From DAOUKH01 sp965207995 (GTDB lineage Bacteria > Chloroflexota > Dehalococcoidia > SHYB01), in the NCBI GenBank assembly GCA_965207995.1, contig CBDBNG010000001.1, forward strand, positions 620,001 through 684,000: a stretch of 64,000 bases of DNA, written 5' to 3'. A program made the translations under genes and the position numbers. Below, piece after piece: positions 23,481-31,452 of the stretch. The notes beneath the pieces are model-generated. The model was not told the origin of the DNA. It searched no databases and saw only the letters and a program-made list of their open reading frames with translations. The number at the start of each line of letters is the position of its first letter. Within the stretch, counting starts at the first letter, position 1.

Positions 23481-24134
23481 ATGCCATTCGACCTGAAACA
23501 GTTCCTGGAGCCGTCGACCACCGCCGTGCTCGTGAGCGAGTGCCAGAACGGTGTGATCGGGGAGGGAGCGGCGCTCGAAGGGCTGGTGCGGTCGATCCGC
23601 GACAGCGGGAAGCTCGACAACATCGCGCGGTTCCTCGACGCGGCGCGCGCGGCGGGCGTGAAGGTCTACCACTGCACGGTCGCGAACGATTCAGACGGGT
23701 GGGGCACGGCGGACAACACGCCGCTGCGCATCCGGATCGCCCGGGTAAAGAACATCGACAAGGGGACGGGGATGAGCCGCGGCTCGGAGGCGGCGCGGAT
23801 CGTCGACGAGCTCACGCCGAAGGAAGGGGACATCGAGGTCTGCCGCGGCCACGGGATGACGTCGTTCTACCAAAGCGGGCTCGACAACTACCTGCGCAAC
23901 ACGGGGATCAAGACCGTGATCTTCTGCGGTGTCTCGGTGAACGTGAACATCACGGGCTCGGCGATCGAGGCGGTGAACCGGGGCTACGTGGCGATGTTCC
24001 CGACCGACTGCATGGCGGGCGACCCACCGGAGTACGCCGAGCAGGCGATCCGCTACTGCCTGCGGAACCTCGGCTTCCTGACCACGTCGGACGCCATCGC
24101 CGAGACGTGGAACGTGCCGCTGGGCGCGTCGTAG
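23481..24134 (+). CDS. isochorismatase-fold protein lacking the catalytic cysteine
   Basis: A 217-residue protein with the isochorismatase-like hydrolase fold: TTAVLVSECQNGVIG at the first strand, a RGHGMTSFYQSGLDNYLR segment and GVSVNVNITGSAIEA before the last helices. In cysteine hydrolases of this fold (nicotinamidase, N-carbamoylsarcosine amidase) the triad is Asp-Lys-Cys. Here the Asp position is Glu20, the Lys region reads CRGHG, and the Cys position of the G-x5-C motif is Asn156. Like PhzD-type members it may use non-covalent catalysis, or only bind its ligand. A well-formed promoter and ribosome site precede it. Confidence 0.82.
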   Translation: MPFDLKQFLEPSTTAVLVSECQNGVIGEGAALEGLVRSIRDSGKLDNIARFLDAARAAGVKVYHCTVANDSDGWGTADNTPLRIRIARVKNIDKGTGMSRGSEAARIVDELTPKEGDIEVCRGHGMTSFYQSGLDNYLRNTGIKTVIFCGVSVNVNITGSAIEAVNRGYVAMFPTDCMAGDPPEYAEQAIRYCLRNLGFLTTSDAIAETWNVPLGAS

Positions 24135-24183
24135 CGACCCAAGGCGCCATGCATGAAGGCCGCGTACGAAATGCCATAACATG

Positions 24184-24192
24184 TGGTATACT
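24184..24192 (+). promoter_or_regulatory. extended -10 promoter of a structured leader or small RNA
   Basis: TGGTATACT (TG at 24184-24185, TATACT at 24187-24192), an extended -10 element about 50 bases after the isochorismatase-family stop codon. Transcription would begin near 24199, at the base of the first hairpin. Confidence 0.6.
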
Positions 24193-24198
24193 GTTCGG

Positions 24199-24302
24199 CG
24201 TCAGTTGACGTGAGCCTTCGGGCTCGCTGACGGAAAAGCCCCCGTGGAGCCGTCAAGCGCATAAGGTCTGGCCAGACGCAGGTCCCCGAGGGGCCTTTTT
24301 TT
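24199..24302 (+). ncRNA. structured leader or small RNA ending in an intrinsic terminator
   Basis: About 104 bases between an extended -10 promoter and a T7 run. The first hairpin (about 24199-24232) pairs CGTCA with TGACG and GTGAGCC with GGCTCGC around a UUCG tetraloop. Next come AAAAGCCCCC (24234-24243), a segment with the palindrome GTCTGGCCAGAC (24266-24277), and the terminator hairpin. AAAAGCCCC can also pair with the terminator's GGGGCCTTTT, so two alternative folds are possible, as in attenuators. The 2-oxoacid oxidoreductase start at 24466 is 164 bases downstream. It matches no RNA family I recognise; an independent small RNA or a regulated leader are both possible. Confidence 0.55.
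24280..24302 (+). terminator. intrinsic terminator of the structured RNA
   Basis: AGGTCCC / GGGGCCT stem around a CGA loop (24280-24296), followed by an uninterrupted T-run to 24302. It lies upstream of the 2-oxoacid oxidoreductase genes, so it either ends a small RNA or attenuates those genes. Confidence 0.75.
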
Positions 24303-24465
24303 ATGGCCGTAAATCCGGCTTGTGAACCGCGGCACAAACGCCCATAACCCCCATGCCAGAGCCAGCCGTGTCCGGCCCCGCGCGCCCCATTAGCCAAGAA
24401 AGCGAACGCCCGCGCATGCCCCGGGGCGTACCGCAACCCGACAAATCCTTCTGAAGAGAGAGGCC

Positions 24466-26184
24466 ATGGAACAGCACCGAGACTTCGTTGTGCGCTTCGC
24501 CGGAGAAGGCGGGCAGGGAATGGTGACCGCCGCGGAGGCCCTGGCACAGGCCGCCTCCCAGGTGGGCTATCACACGATGACCTTCGTTACTTTCCCGTCC
24601 CAGATCGTTGGGGGTCCAACCTGGGCGCAGGCACGGATCTCGACGGAACCGGTGCTCACCTCCGGCGACCAGCTCGACGTGCTGGTAGCCTTTAATGAGA
24701 ACGCGTACGAGACGCACCGCGGCGAGGTCCGCGACGGTGGCGTCGTCGTCTACGACTCGGCTGCCTTCTCCATCGACGACGACCCGTCCGTGCTGGGCAT
24801 TCCTTTTGACGAGCTCGGCCGCTCGACGGGCAACTTGCGCGCGGCCAACATGGTGGTCCTCGGCGCTCTCGCCCACCTAGTGACTTGGCCGGAGAACTAC
24901 CTCACGGACTTCGTAAAGGCGCGCTTCAGCCGAGGGCGCGACGACGACGAGCAGATCATCAGCTCGAACATCCAGGCGCTGGGCCTGGGGCGCGATGAGG
25001 CGGCGAAATCCACCTTCTCCCTCGGAGAGCTCGAACCGCCGACACCCTCCAACGTCCCGCAGGTCAACGTCCGCGGCAATGACGCGATCTCTTTGGGCGC
25101 CGTCGCCGCGGGGCTCGACGTCTTCGTCGGCTACCCCATCTCGCCGGCGACGACGATCCTCGTCTTCATGGAGCAGAACCTGGTCGGCGAGGGTAAGTTC
25201 GTCTACCAGGCGAGCTCGGAGATCGAGTCGATCAACGCCATCGTCGGCGCGGGCTATGCGGGCAAGAAGGCCATGACGTCGACGGCAGGGCCGGGCTTCT
25301 CGCTAATGAGCGAGGGGATGGGCCTTGCCTGGATGGCGGAGATCCCGCTCGTGGTGGTCGACGTTCAGCGCGGCGGGCCGGCGACGGGACTCCCGACAAA
25401 GACGGAGCAGTCCGACCTGCTGGCCGCCCTGAATCCCTCGCACGGCGACGTGCGTATTCCGGTCATCGCGCCGGGTTCCGTGGAGGAGTGCTTCTACGCC
25501 GCCGTCAGCGCGGTCAACTGGGCGGAACGCTACCAGGGGCCTGTCGTGCTGCTCTCGGAGATGATGCTGGCCGAGCGGCGGCAGAACATCCCCAAGCCCG
25601 ACCTGAGCAAGGTCGAGGTCGAGACGCGCCGTGTCTACAAGGGACAGAACGGCTATCTGCGGTACGACGGGGCGAGCGTAAGCGACATGCCCTTACCCGG
25701 CGGGCCCGGCGCCTACGTGGCCAACGCCAGCGAGCACGACCCGATGGGCGACACCACACACATGCCGAGCCGCCACGTCGAGATGACGGAGCGCCGGTTC
25801 GCGAAGCTGAAGCTCCTGGAAGACGGCACGTACGAGTCGGAGGACGACGACGCGTCCATCGTCATCATGCCGTGGGGCGGCTCGAAGGGCTCGACGCGCG
25901 AGGCGTACGAAGCGCTGCAGCGCCAGGGCGTCAACGTCGGCTGGCGCTATACCATGTACCTCAACCCGCTCCCGCCGGCGCTCCTCGACGACCTCCGGAG
26001 CAAGGATCTGGTGATCGTCCCCGAACTGAACTACCTCGGCCAGTTCTCCTCCGTGCTGCGGGGGCTGGGCGTGCGCGCCGAGTCCATCACACAGTACACG
26101 GGGCTGCCGTTCCGGCGTCAGAACCTCGCCGCCAGAATCAAAGCGCGTCTGGAATCGGGTAAGAAAGAAGGCGTGACCGTATGA
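24466..26184 (+). CDS. 2-oxoacid:ferredoxin oxidoreductase, fused gamma-alpha subunit
   Basis: A 572-residue cytoplasmic subunit that oxidises a 2-oxoacid to the acyl-CoA with ferredoxin as electron acceptor. Residues about 1-190 are the gamma domain (FAGEGGQGMVTAAEALAQA) and about 200-572 the alpha, pyrimidine-binding domain, starting NDAISLGAVAAGLDVFVGYP and containing the TSTAGPGFSLMSEGMGLA element. A gamma-alpha fusion with a separate small beta subunit is the KorA/KorB-type arrangement; whether the substrate is 2-oxoglutarate, pyruvate or a branched 2-oxoacid cannot be told. GAAGAGAGAGG precedes the ATG. The stop overlaps the beta-subunit start (ATGA). Confidence 0.92.
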   Translation: MEQHRDFVVRFAGEGGQGMVTAAEALAQAASQVGYHTMTFVTFPSQIVGGPTWAQARISTEPVLTSGDQLDVLVAFNENAYETHRGEVRDGGVVVYDSAAFSIDDDPSVLGIPFDELGRSTGNLRAANMVVLGALAHLVTWPENYLTDFVKARFSRGRDDDEQIISSNIQALGLGRDEAAKSTFSLGELEPPTPSNVPQVNVRGNDAISLGAVAAGLDVFVGYPISPATTILVFMEQNLVGEGKFVYQASSEIESINAIVGAGYAGKKAMTSTAGPGFSLMSEGMGLAWMAEIPLVVVDVQRGGPATGLPTKTEQSDLLAALNPSHGDVRIPVIAPGSVEECFYAAVSAVNWAERYQGPVVLLSEMMLAERRQNIPKPDLSKVEVETRRVYKGQNGYLRYDGASVSDMPLPGGPGAYVANASEHDPMGDTTHMPSRHVEMTERRFAKLKLLEDGTYESEDDDASIVIMPWGGSKGSTREAYEALQRQGVNVGWRYTMYLNPLPPALLDDLRSKDLVIVPELNYLGQFSSVLRGLGVRAESITQYTGLPFRRQNLAARIKARLESGKKEGVTV

Positions 26185-27050
26185 GTAAACGAAACCCCGA
26201 ATACGACTTCGAGTGGTGCCCCGGCTGCGGGGACTTCGGCGTCCGGCGCGCGCTTGAGTTCGGCCTTCGGGACTGGCTGATCAAGACCGAGGAGCCGGCG
26301 GAGCGCACGGTCATCGTCGCGGGCATCGGCTGCTCGGGTAACATGGTCCATCTGCTCGAAGCCGACCAATATCCCTTCGGGATTCACGGCGTCCACGGGC
26401 GCACGCTCCCCATCGCGATGGGGATCAAGATGGGGCGGCCCGAGCTCAACGTGGTGATCGTTGCCGGCGACGGCGACTTCCTGAGCATCGGCGCCGAGCA
26501 CATCGGCCCACAGGCCGCCCGCAACCTCGATGTCACCGCCGTGATCATGGACAACGGCGTCTACGGCCTCACCAAGGGCCAGAGCTCGCCCACGACGGAC
26601 TTCGAGGCGGTGACGTCGACCACGCCCTTCGGCAAAGTGGAATCCAAGATGGACCCGCTGGACTACTACCTGACGCTCGGGGTCTCCTACGTTGCCAACT
26701 CCTACTCGAGCAAGGTCAAGGACCTCGCCGGCCTGATCACGCGCGGCATGGAGCACCGCGGATTCTCGATGGTGCACGTCCAGTCACCCTGCACGACCTA
26801 CAACGACACCCATGAGATGTTGCGCGGGAACCCCCGCAAGGGTATCAGCCCGCTCATCTGGGACATCGGCGACAACCACGACCCCACCGACCTCGAACAG
26901 GCCCGCGCGCTCACGCGCGAGGAGGGGGTCCCGCTGGGCGTCCTGTACGAACGTGCCGGCTCGACTCCGTTCCACGAGCAGGTGAGGAGCCACGCGGCCA
27001 AGGGCAGGGAGCGCACCCCGGCGGAGTTGGTGGACTCCTTCCAGCTTTAG
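26181..27050 (+). CDS. 2-oxoacid:ferredoxin oxidoreductase, beta subunit
   Basis: A 289-residue thiamine-diphosphate-binding subunit. A CPGC motif (Cys13, Cys16) with later Cys in GIGCSGNM and QSPCTTYN supplies the expected 4Fe-4S ligands. The ThDP/Mg site is AGDGDFLSIG followed by DNGVYGLTKGQSSPTT, as in KorB and PorB beta subunits. It works with the fused gamma-alpha subunit encoded just upstream; the overlap ATGA implies coupled translation. The enzyme would link central carbon oxidation or reductive carboxylation to ferredoxin. A perfect hairpin terminator follows the stop. Confidence 0.94.
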   Translation: MSKRNPEYDFEWCPGCGDFGVRRALEFGLRDWLIKTEEPAERTVIVAGIGCSGNMVHLLEADQYPFGIHGVHGRTLPIAMGIKMGRPELNVVIVAGDGDFLSIGAEHIGPQAARNLDVTAVIMDNGVYGLTKGQSSPTTDFEAVTSTTPFGKVESKMDPLDYYLTLGVSYVANSYSSKVKDLAGLITRGMEHRGFSMVHVQSPCTTYNDTHEMLRGNPRKGISPLIWDIGDNHDPTDLEQARALTREEGVPLGVLYERAGSTPFHEQVRSHAAKGRERTPAELVDSFQL

Positions 27051-27070
27051 GGCGACCCGTCCGATACTTC

Positions 27071-27096
27071 GAAGGGCCTCCAGATGGAGGCCCTTC
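27071..27096. terminator. bidirectional hairpin terminator between convergent genes
   Basis: GAAGGGCCTCC and GGAGGCCCTTC form a perfect 11-base stem around AGAT. It lies between the end of the 2-oxoacid oxidoreductase beta subunit (27050) and the end of the convergent CoA-transferase (27112). The T-tract is weak on both sides. Confidence 0.7.
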
Positions 27097-27111
27097 TACA
27101 TTACGAAGACG

Positions 27112-28305
27112 CTAGACCACGCCCTCGCCGCGGAGGGCCTCGATTTCGGCGTCGTCGACCCCGAGCAGGCCGCCGAGCACCTCCGTGGTGTCGTCGCCGA
27201 GCCCGGGGGAGGCGGTGGGCGTGGGCAGAGCGGTGCGGCTGAGCTTCACGGGACTGGCGACCACCTTGAGCTTCACCCCGCCGGGACCTTCGGCCTCGAC
27301 GATCATCTCGCGCGCCGCGACCTGGGGGTCGGCGGCAACTTGGTCGATGCGGTTGATCGGCCCGCAGGGGATGCCGACCTCGCGGAAGCGGGCGATCCAG
27401 TCGTCGACGGTGCGGGCGCGCAGCGCCTCGTTGAGGACGGGTTCGAGCCGGTCGTAGTGCTGGGTGCGTTTCCAGCCGTTCTCGTAGTCGGGGTCGTCGA
27501 TGAGGTCGACGCGGTCGATCACCGCGCAGAAGAGGGGCCACCGGTCTTTGAGCCCGCCGAAGACGGCGACGACGACCCAGCCGTCGGCCGCCTCGAATGC
27601 CTGGAAGGGGGTGGCGACCGGATGGCGGGTGCCGATGGGGCCGGGGACCTCGCCGGTGGCGAAGAAGCGGGAGAGGGCGTTCTCCTGTATGGCGAGCTGG
27701 CAGTCCATCATGCTTATGTCGACGTGCTGCCCCTTGCCGCTGACGGCGCGCTCGACTAAGGCGGAGAGCACCCCAACGGCGCCGTAGAGCCCGCCGGCGA
27801 TGTCGCCGATGGAGGCTCCCGGCCTGATGGGTGGCCCGCCGGGCTCGCCGGTGATGCTCATGATGCCACCCATGCCTTGGACGATGATGTCGAGGGCGGG
27901 GAGGTTGGCGTAGGGGCCCGTCTGGCCGAAGCCGGAAATGGAGCAATAGACGAGGTGCGGCGCCCGGCGCAGCAGGTCGTCGGGGCCCAAGCCGAAGCGG
28001 TCCATGGTGCCGGGCCTGAAGTTCTCAACGAGGACGTCGGCCTTTTCGGCGAGCCGCCGCAGGAGATCGACACCCTGGCCGGTGTGCAGATCGAGGGTGA
28101 CGCTCCGCTTGCCTCGGTTGATGCTGAGGAAGTAGGAGCTGTAGTCGTCGATGAAGGGACCGGTGCCGCGCGCCGGGTCGCCGCCGTTGGGGTGCTCGAT
28201 CTTGATCACCTCGGCCCCGAGATCGCTCAGCGTCATGGAGCAGAAGGGACCGGCGAGGACGCGGGCGAGGTCGAGGACGATGATCCCTTCCAGAGGTCCG
28301 GGCAT
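27112..28305 (-). CDS. CaiB/BaiF family CoA-transferase
   Basis: A 397-residue class III CoA-transferase. Typical elements are LARVLAGPFCSMTLSDLGAE (CoA-binding N-terminus), EVIKIEHPNGGDPARG, NRGKRSVTLDLHTGQG, VLVENFRPGTMDRFGLG and SGFGQTGPY. The catalytic Asp position is kept, in SIGDIAGGLYGAVGV. The enzyme moves CoA between a carboxylic acid and a CoA donor, activating acids for degradation; the acid is not predictable. It is convergent with the 2-oxoacid oxidoreductase and divergent from the rhodanese gene. Confidence 0.92.
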   Translation of the reverse strand: MPGPLEGIIVLDLARVLAGPFCSMTLSDLGAEVIKIEHPNGGDPARGTGPFIDDYSSYFLSINRGKRSVTLDLHTGQGVDLLRRLAEKADVLVENFRPGTMDRFGLGPDDLLRRAPHLVYCSISGFGQTGPYANLPALDIIVQGMGGIMSITGEPGGPPIRPGASIGDIAGGLYGAVGVLSALVERAVSGKGQHVDISMMDCQLAIQENALSRFFATGEVPGPIGTRHPVATPFQAFEAADGWVVVAVFGGLKDRWPLFCAVIDRVDLIDDPDYENGWKRTQHYDRLEPVLNEALRARTVDDWIARFREVGIPCGPINRIDQVAADPQVAAREMIVEAEGPGGVKLKVVASPVKLSRTALPTPTASPGLGDDTTEVLGGLLGVDDAEIEALRGEGVV

Positions 28306-28375
28306 GGCGTCTTCCTTCCGTTGAGGCGCGATAGGGCCCTCGCCGGGGGCGGGGCGCTCGATGGCCGCGGACGTG

Positions 28376-28381
28376 TAGAAT
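28376..28381 (+). promoter_or_regulatory. -10 element of the rhodanese gene
   Basis: TAGAAT at 28376-28381, about 46 bases before the GTG start at 28428, in the divergent region with the CoA-transferase. A second AT-rich box, CATTATAT (28406-28413), lies nearer the start. Confidence 0.4.
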
Positions 28382-28427
28382 GGGCGCGCTGCGGCTACGC
28401 GGCCACATTATATCCAGGAGCGCCCTC

Positions 28428-29294
28428 GTGCCCGACGACCGCGGCTACGTCAACCCGCAGATGCTCGCCGAGACGCAGTGGCTCGCCGAACGGCTGAACC
28501 GGCCCGACATCCGGATCGTGGACATGGGGCCCCGCGAGGCCTACGAACGCGCCCACATCCCGGGAGCGGTCAGTATCGGCCGGGGCGACAGGGCGGGCTA
28601 CGTGAAGGACCCCGACGACCGGCTCCACGTCATGCAGCCGGAGCAGGCGGCGGAGCTTCTGGGCAGCCTCGGCATCGGATCCGACACGCTGGTGGTGGCC
28701 TACGACTCGGAGGGCGGCCACACCGCGGCGCGCCTCTGGTGGATGTTGGCCTACTACAGCCATGCCCAGTGCAAGGTGCTCGACGGCGGCATCAACAAAT
28801 GGATCGCGGAGAAGCGGGCGGTGTCGATGGAGACGCCGTCCTATCCTCCAGCGACGTTCACGCCGCGCGTCCGCGACGAACACATCGCCCTGCTCGACGA
28901 GGTCCGCGACGTTATCGAAGACGAGGACGACGATGAGGTCGTGCTGCTCGACGTGCGCAGCGACGCCGAGTGGGAGGGCCGCAACCATCGCGGCAACAAG
29001 CGCGCGGGGCGGCTCCCCAACGCCGTCCACATGGAATGGCTGAACTTCCTCGCCGACCCGGTGACCAAGGTGCTGAAGCCGGCCTCCGAGCTTCGGGAGC
29101 TGCTGTGGTCGGCCGGGGTCACGCCGAACAAGGACGTGATCACCTACTGACAGGCGGGCATCCGTGCGGCGCACGGAGCGTTCGTCCTGCGGCTCCTCGG
29201 CTACGAAGAGGTCGCGGTCTACGACGCGTCGATGGGCGAATGGGCCAACCTCGACGACACACCGCTGGAGGCGGAACAGCCCGGCGCGGGCTAG
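28428..29294 (+). CDS. two-domain rhodanese/sulfurtransferase with in-frame TGA at the catalytic Cys (putative selenoprotein)
   Basis: A 288-residue protein if the TGA at 29148-29150 is read as selenocysteine (residue 241). Rhodanese domain 1 (about 5-125) has VDMGPREAYERAHIPGAVSI and, as usual, no active cysteine. Domain 2 (about 145-275) has LLDVRSDAEW and reads DVITY-TGA-QAGIRAAHGAFVLRLLGY, then VAVYDASMGEWAN. The family consensus at this point is V-x-Y-C-x-x-G-x-R-A, so the TGA falls exactly on the catalytic Cys, and homology continues another 48 codons to TAG. A hairpin starts right after the TGA. Family role: transfer of sulfane sulfur, here perhaps selenium-assisted. GTG 28428 is chosen for its AGGAG ribosome site. 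No sel genes are in the window. Confidence 0.82.
29151..29189 (+). promoter_or_regulatory. SECIS-like stem-loop directly after the in-frame TGA
   Basis: Starting with the base after TGA: CAGG (29151-29154) pairs with CCTG (29186-29189), CGGGC (29155-29159) with GTTCG (29180-29184), and TCCGTGC (29161-29167) with GCACGGA (29171-29177), leaving apical loop GGC at 29168-29170. The loop begins with G, 18 bases after the TGA, which fits the bacterial SECIS consensus of a short G-first loop about 16-37 bases downstream (family knowledge). It also codes for conserved protein, so part of the pairing could be coincidental. Confidence 0.65.
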
Positions 29295-29299
29295 GGCGG

Positions 29300-30064
29300 T
29301 CAGTCTAGCCGCAGGGCTCGCTTCAGGTTGGCCGTCGTCGCGGCTTCGATTTCGGCGACGGGCACGCCCTTGATTTCTGCGAGTTTCTCGGCGACCAGCG
29401 GCAGGTGCGACGGCTCGGTGCGCCGCGCCGGATTCTTCTTCCACGGCTGGGGGTAAGAGTCCGTCTCTAGCACGATACGGTCGAGGGGGATGTCCTTGGC
29501 CGCCTCGGCAAGCTCCGGGCGCAGCAGGAGCGGCTTCGCCAACGAGATGTAGAAGCCAAGGTCGATCGCCTCAGCGGCCTTGCCGGCGTCGCCGAGGAAG
29601 TAGTGCCAGATGGCGCCCGTCTCCTCCGCGCCCTCCTTCTTCAACACGCCGAGGATGTCGTCGTAGGCCTCCCGGGCGTGGAAGTCGAGGGGTTTCCCAA
29701 GCTCTTTGGAGAGGCGGACGTGCCCCCGGAGCGCCTCGATCTGCCAGTCGCGGTCGGGCGAGGTGTCGAGAAAGTCGAGGCCGGTCTCGCTGACGCAGAC
29801 GACCTTGTCCGACGACTGAGCCAGCGCCTTCAGGGTGTCGTAGTCGTCTTCAGTGAAGGGCTCCTTGAGGTCCATGGGGTGCATGCCGACGCCGGCGTAG
29901 ACGGAATCGAAGCGGCGGGCAAGCTCGACGGCGCGGCGGGACGACTCGATCGTCGAGCCGACGCAGACGATCATGGCGACGCCGGCGGCCTCGGCGCGAG
30001 GAATCATCGCGTCGAGCTCGTCGTCGGTGAAGAGATCGAGGTGGGTGTGGGAGTCGGCCAGCAT
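29300..30064 (-). CDS. TatD-family metal-dependent hydrolase
   Basis: A 254-residue TIM-barrel hydrolase with the TatD metal-site motifs in order: ADSHTHLD (His6, His8), GVGMHP, VSETGLDF (Glu), DFHAREAYDD (His), IWHYFLG and LETDSYPQP (Asp). TatD proteins are cytoplasmic DNases or phosphodiesterase-like enzymes involved in DNA repair and turnover. The YFLG and long ETDSYPQPWKKNPARRTEP segment suggest an atypical subgroup closer to archaeal members. It starts 13 bases after the HtrA-like stop codon and is probably cotranscribed with it. The convergent rhodanese ends 5 bases away. Confidence 0.9.
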   Translation of the reverse strand: MLADSHTHLDLFTDDELDAMIPRAEAAGVAMIVCVGSTIESSRRAVELARRFDSVYAGVGMHPMDLKEPFTEDDYDTLKALAQSSDKVVCVSETGLDFLDTSPDRDWQIEALRGHVRLSKELGKPLDFHAREAYDDILGVLKKEGAEETGAIWHYFLGDAGKAAEAIDLGFYISLAKPLLLRPELAEAAKDIPLDRIVLETDSYPQPWKKNPARRTEPSHLPLVAEKLAEIKGVPVAEIEAATTANLKRALRLD

Positions 30065-30077
30065 CGGGGGCGGTGTT

Positions 30078-31307
30078 CTAGGACAGGCTGTCGGGCCAGG
30101 CGCCGAGGGTCACGGTGACGGAAGTCTCGCCGCCGTCGCGGTGGACCTTGACCGTGACCGCGTCGCCGGGGCGCTTGTCCTGGAGAAGGTCTACCAAGTC
30201 GGCCGACCGGGCGACGGCGTCGCCGCCCACGGCGATGATGACGTCGCCGGCGCGCAGGCCGCCGCGTGCGGCAGGGCTGTCTTCGACCACGTCGGTGAGA
30301 TAGACGCCGGCGACGACGTCCACGTCGAGGTCGCCCGCCGCCTCCTCGTTGAGTGTGACCAAGGTGACGCCGAGCCACGCGCGCCGCGTCTCGATGCCGC
30401 CGGCCATGCGCTCCAGCAGCTCCGCGACGCTGTTGCTGGGCACCGCGAAGGCGATGGTCTCGCCGCCGCTCTCGGCCACGGCGGTGTTGACGCCGATGAC
30501 CTCGCCTCGGGAGTTCAGGAGTGGCCCGCCGGAGCTGCCGGGGAAGATCGCCGCGTCGGTCTGGATCATGCCGTCGATGCGATGGTGAATATCCGAGGGC
30601 AGGGTACGGTCCACGCCGCTGATGACGCCGACGGTGACCGAGCTCTGCAGCCCGTAGGGGCTGCCGATGGCGATGGCAAGCTGGCCCGGCTCGACGAGCT
30701 CGGAGTCGCCGAGTCGCAGCGGTTCGACATCCCGAAGGCGGGTGGGGTCGACGCGGACGATGGCGAGGTCGTTGGAGAGGTTCATGCCGCTGACCTCGCC
30801 GCGAAGCCGTGTGCCGTCATCAAGGATCACGGTCACGGACGTCACCCCGGTCACCACGTGGCTGTTGGTGATGAAGCGCCCCTCGTCGTCGATCAGGAAA
30901 GCCGAGCCCTGCTCGCGTTGGAAGAAGGGGAAGATGTCGTCGCTGCGCTGCGACACCTCGACCTGTGCCACGGCGGGCACCGACTGCTGGTAGACCGCTT
31001 GGACGATCTCTTCATCGAAGGCTTCGATCTTGGCCGAGGCAGGGAGCGAGAAGGCGTTGTCGCCGCGCTCGGGCAACACCGCGCCCGCCGCGACACCGAC
31101 CGCAAGCGCGACCAAGGCGACGGCTCCGGCAAAGACCCAACGGCCGGACCGCCTCGTTTGGCGGGGGTATTCGGAACCGGTCCTGGCCTCGGCCCAGCGG
31201 GGCTGGGCGTACTGCTGCTCCGGCGTCTCCGCCGGGCGGAATGGACCGGAGGCGGGGCCGTCGAAGTCCCCGCCGTAGTCTCGCTCGTCTCGGTCGTCGT
31301 AGTCCAT
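30078..31307 (-). CDS. HtrA/DegP-like membrane-anchored serine protease with PDZ domain
   Basis: A 409-residue protein with a charged N-terminal cytoplasmic tail (1-56), one membrane helix (57-77), a trypsin-like protease domain (about 97-285) and one PDZ domain (about 300-400). The triad is His150 (ITNSHVV), Asp180 (SNDLAIVRVD) and Ser259 in PGSSGGPL, where the usual G-N-S-G-G reads G-S-S-G-G. The protease faces the outside and should degrade or refold damaged envelope proteins. A -10 box lies at 31351-31346, and the divergent neighbour is the two-component system at 31453. Confidence 0.93.
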   Translation of the reverse strand: MDYDDRDERDYGGDFDGPASGPFRPAETPEQQYAQPRWAEARTGSEYPRQTRRSGRWVFAGAVALVALAVGVAAGAVLPERGDNAFSLPASAKIEAFDEEIVQAVYQQSVPAVAQVEVSQRSDDIFPFFQREQGSAFLIDDEGRFITNSHVVTGVTSVTVILDDGTRLRGEVSGMNLSNDLAIVRVDPTRLRDVEPLRLGDSELVEPGQLAIAIGSPYGLQSSVTVGVISGVDRTLPSDIHHRIDGMIQTDAAIFPGSSGGPLLNSRGEVIGVNTAVAESGGETIAFAVPSNSVAELLERMAGGIETRRAWLGVTLVTLNEEAAGDLDVDVVAGVYLTDVVEDSPAARGGLRAGDVIIAVGGDAVARSADLVDLLQDKRPGDAVTVKVHRDGGETSVTVTLGAWPDSLS

Positions 31308-31345
31308 GCCTTATTGCTCGCGCGGCCCGCCAGGCCGTCTCGGCA

Positions 31346-31351
31346 AGTATA
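31346..31351 (-). promoter_or_regulatory. -10 element of the HtrA-TatD operon
   Basis: TATACT on the minus strand (31351-31346), 39 bases before the HtrA-like ATG at 31307. The -35 region is weak. Confidence 0.4.
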
Positions 31352-31437
31352 GACCGCCGCTTCCGGCTCGTGGCCCTTGTGGCATCGTACGCCTCCGGCG
31401 CTTAGAAATACGTTAGAGCGGCCGCGGGCGGTTCGTG

Positions 31438-31443
31438 TATCCT
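31438..31443 (+). promoter_or_regulatory. possible -10 element giving a leaderless response-regulator transcript
   Basis: TATCCT at 31438-31443 lies 9 bases before the ATG at 31453, and there is no ribosome site between them, so transcription would start at or very near the start codon. Confidence 0.35.
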
Positions 31444-31452
31444 CCTCTTGGG

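Noticed and set aside
29148..29150. TGA in the rhodanese gene as an ordinary stop or pseudogene mutation
   Set aside because: Homology continues in the same frame without other damage, the TGA is exactly at the catalytic Cys, and a hairpin follows. A sequencing error cannot be excluded but is not the favoured reading.
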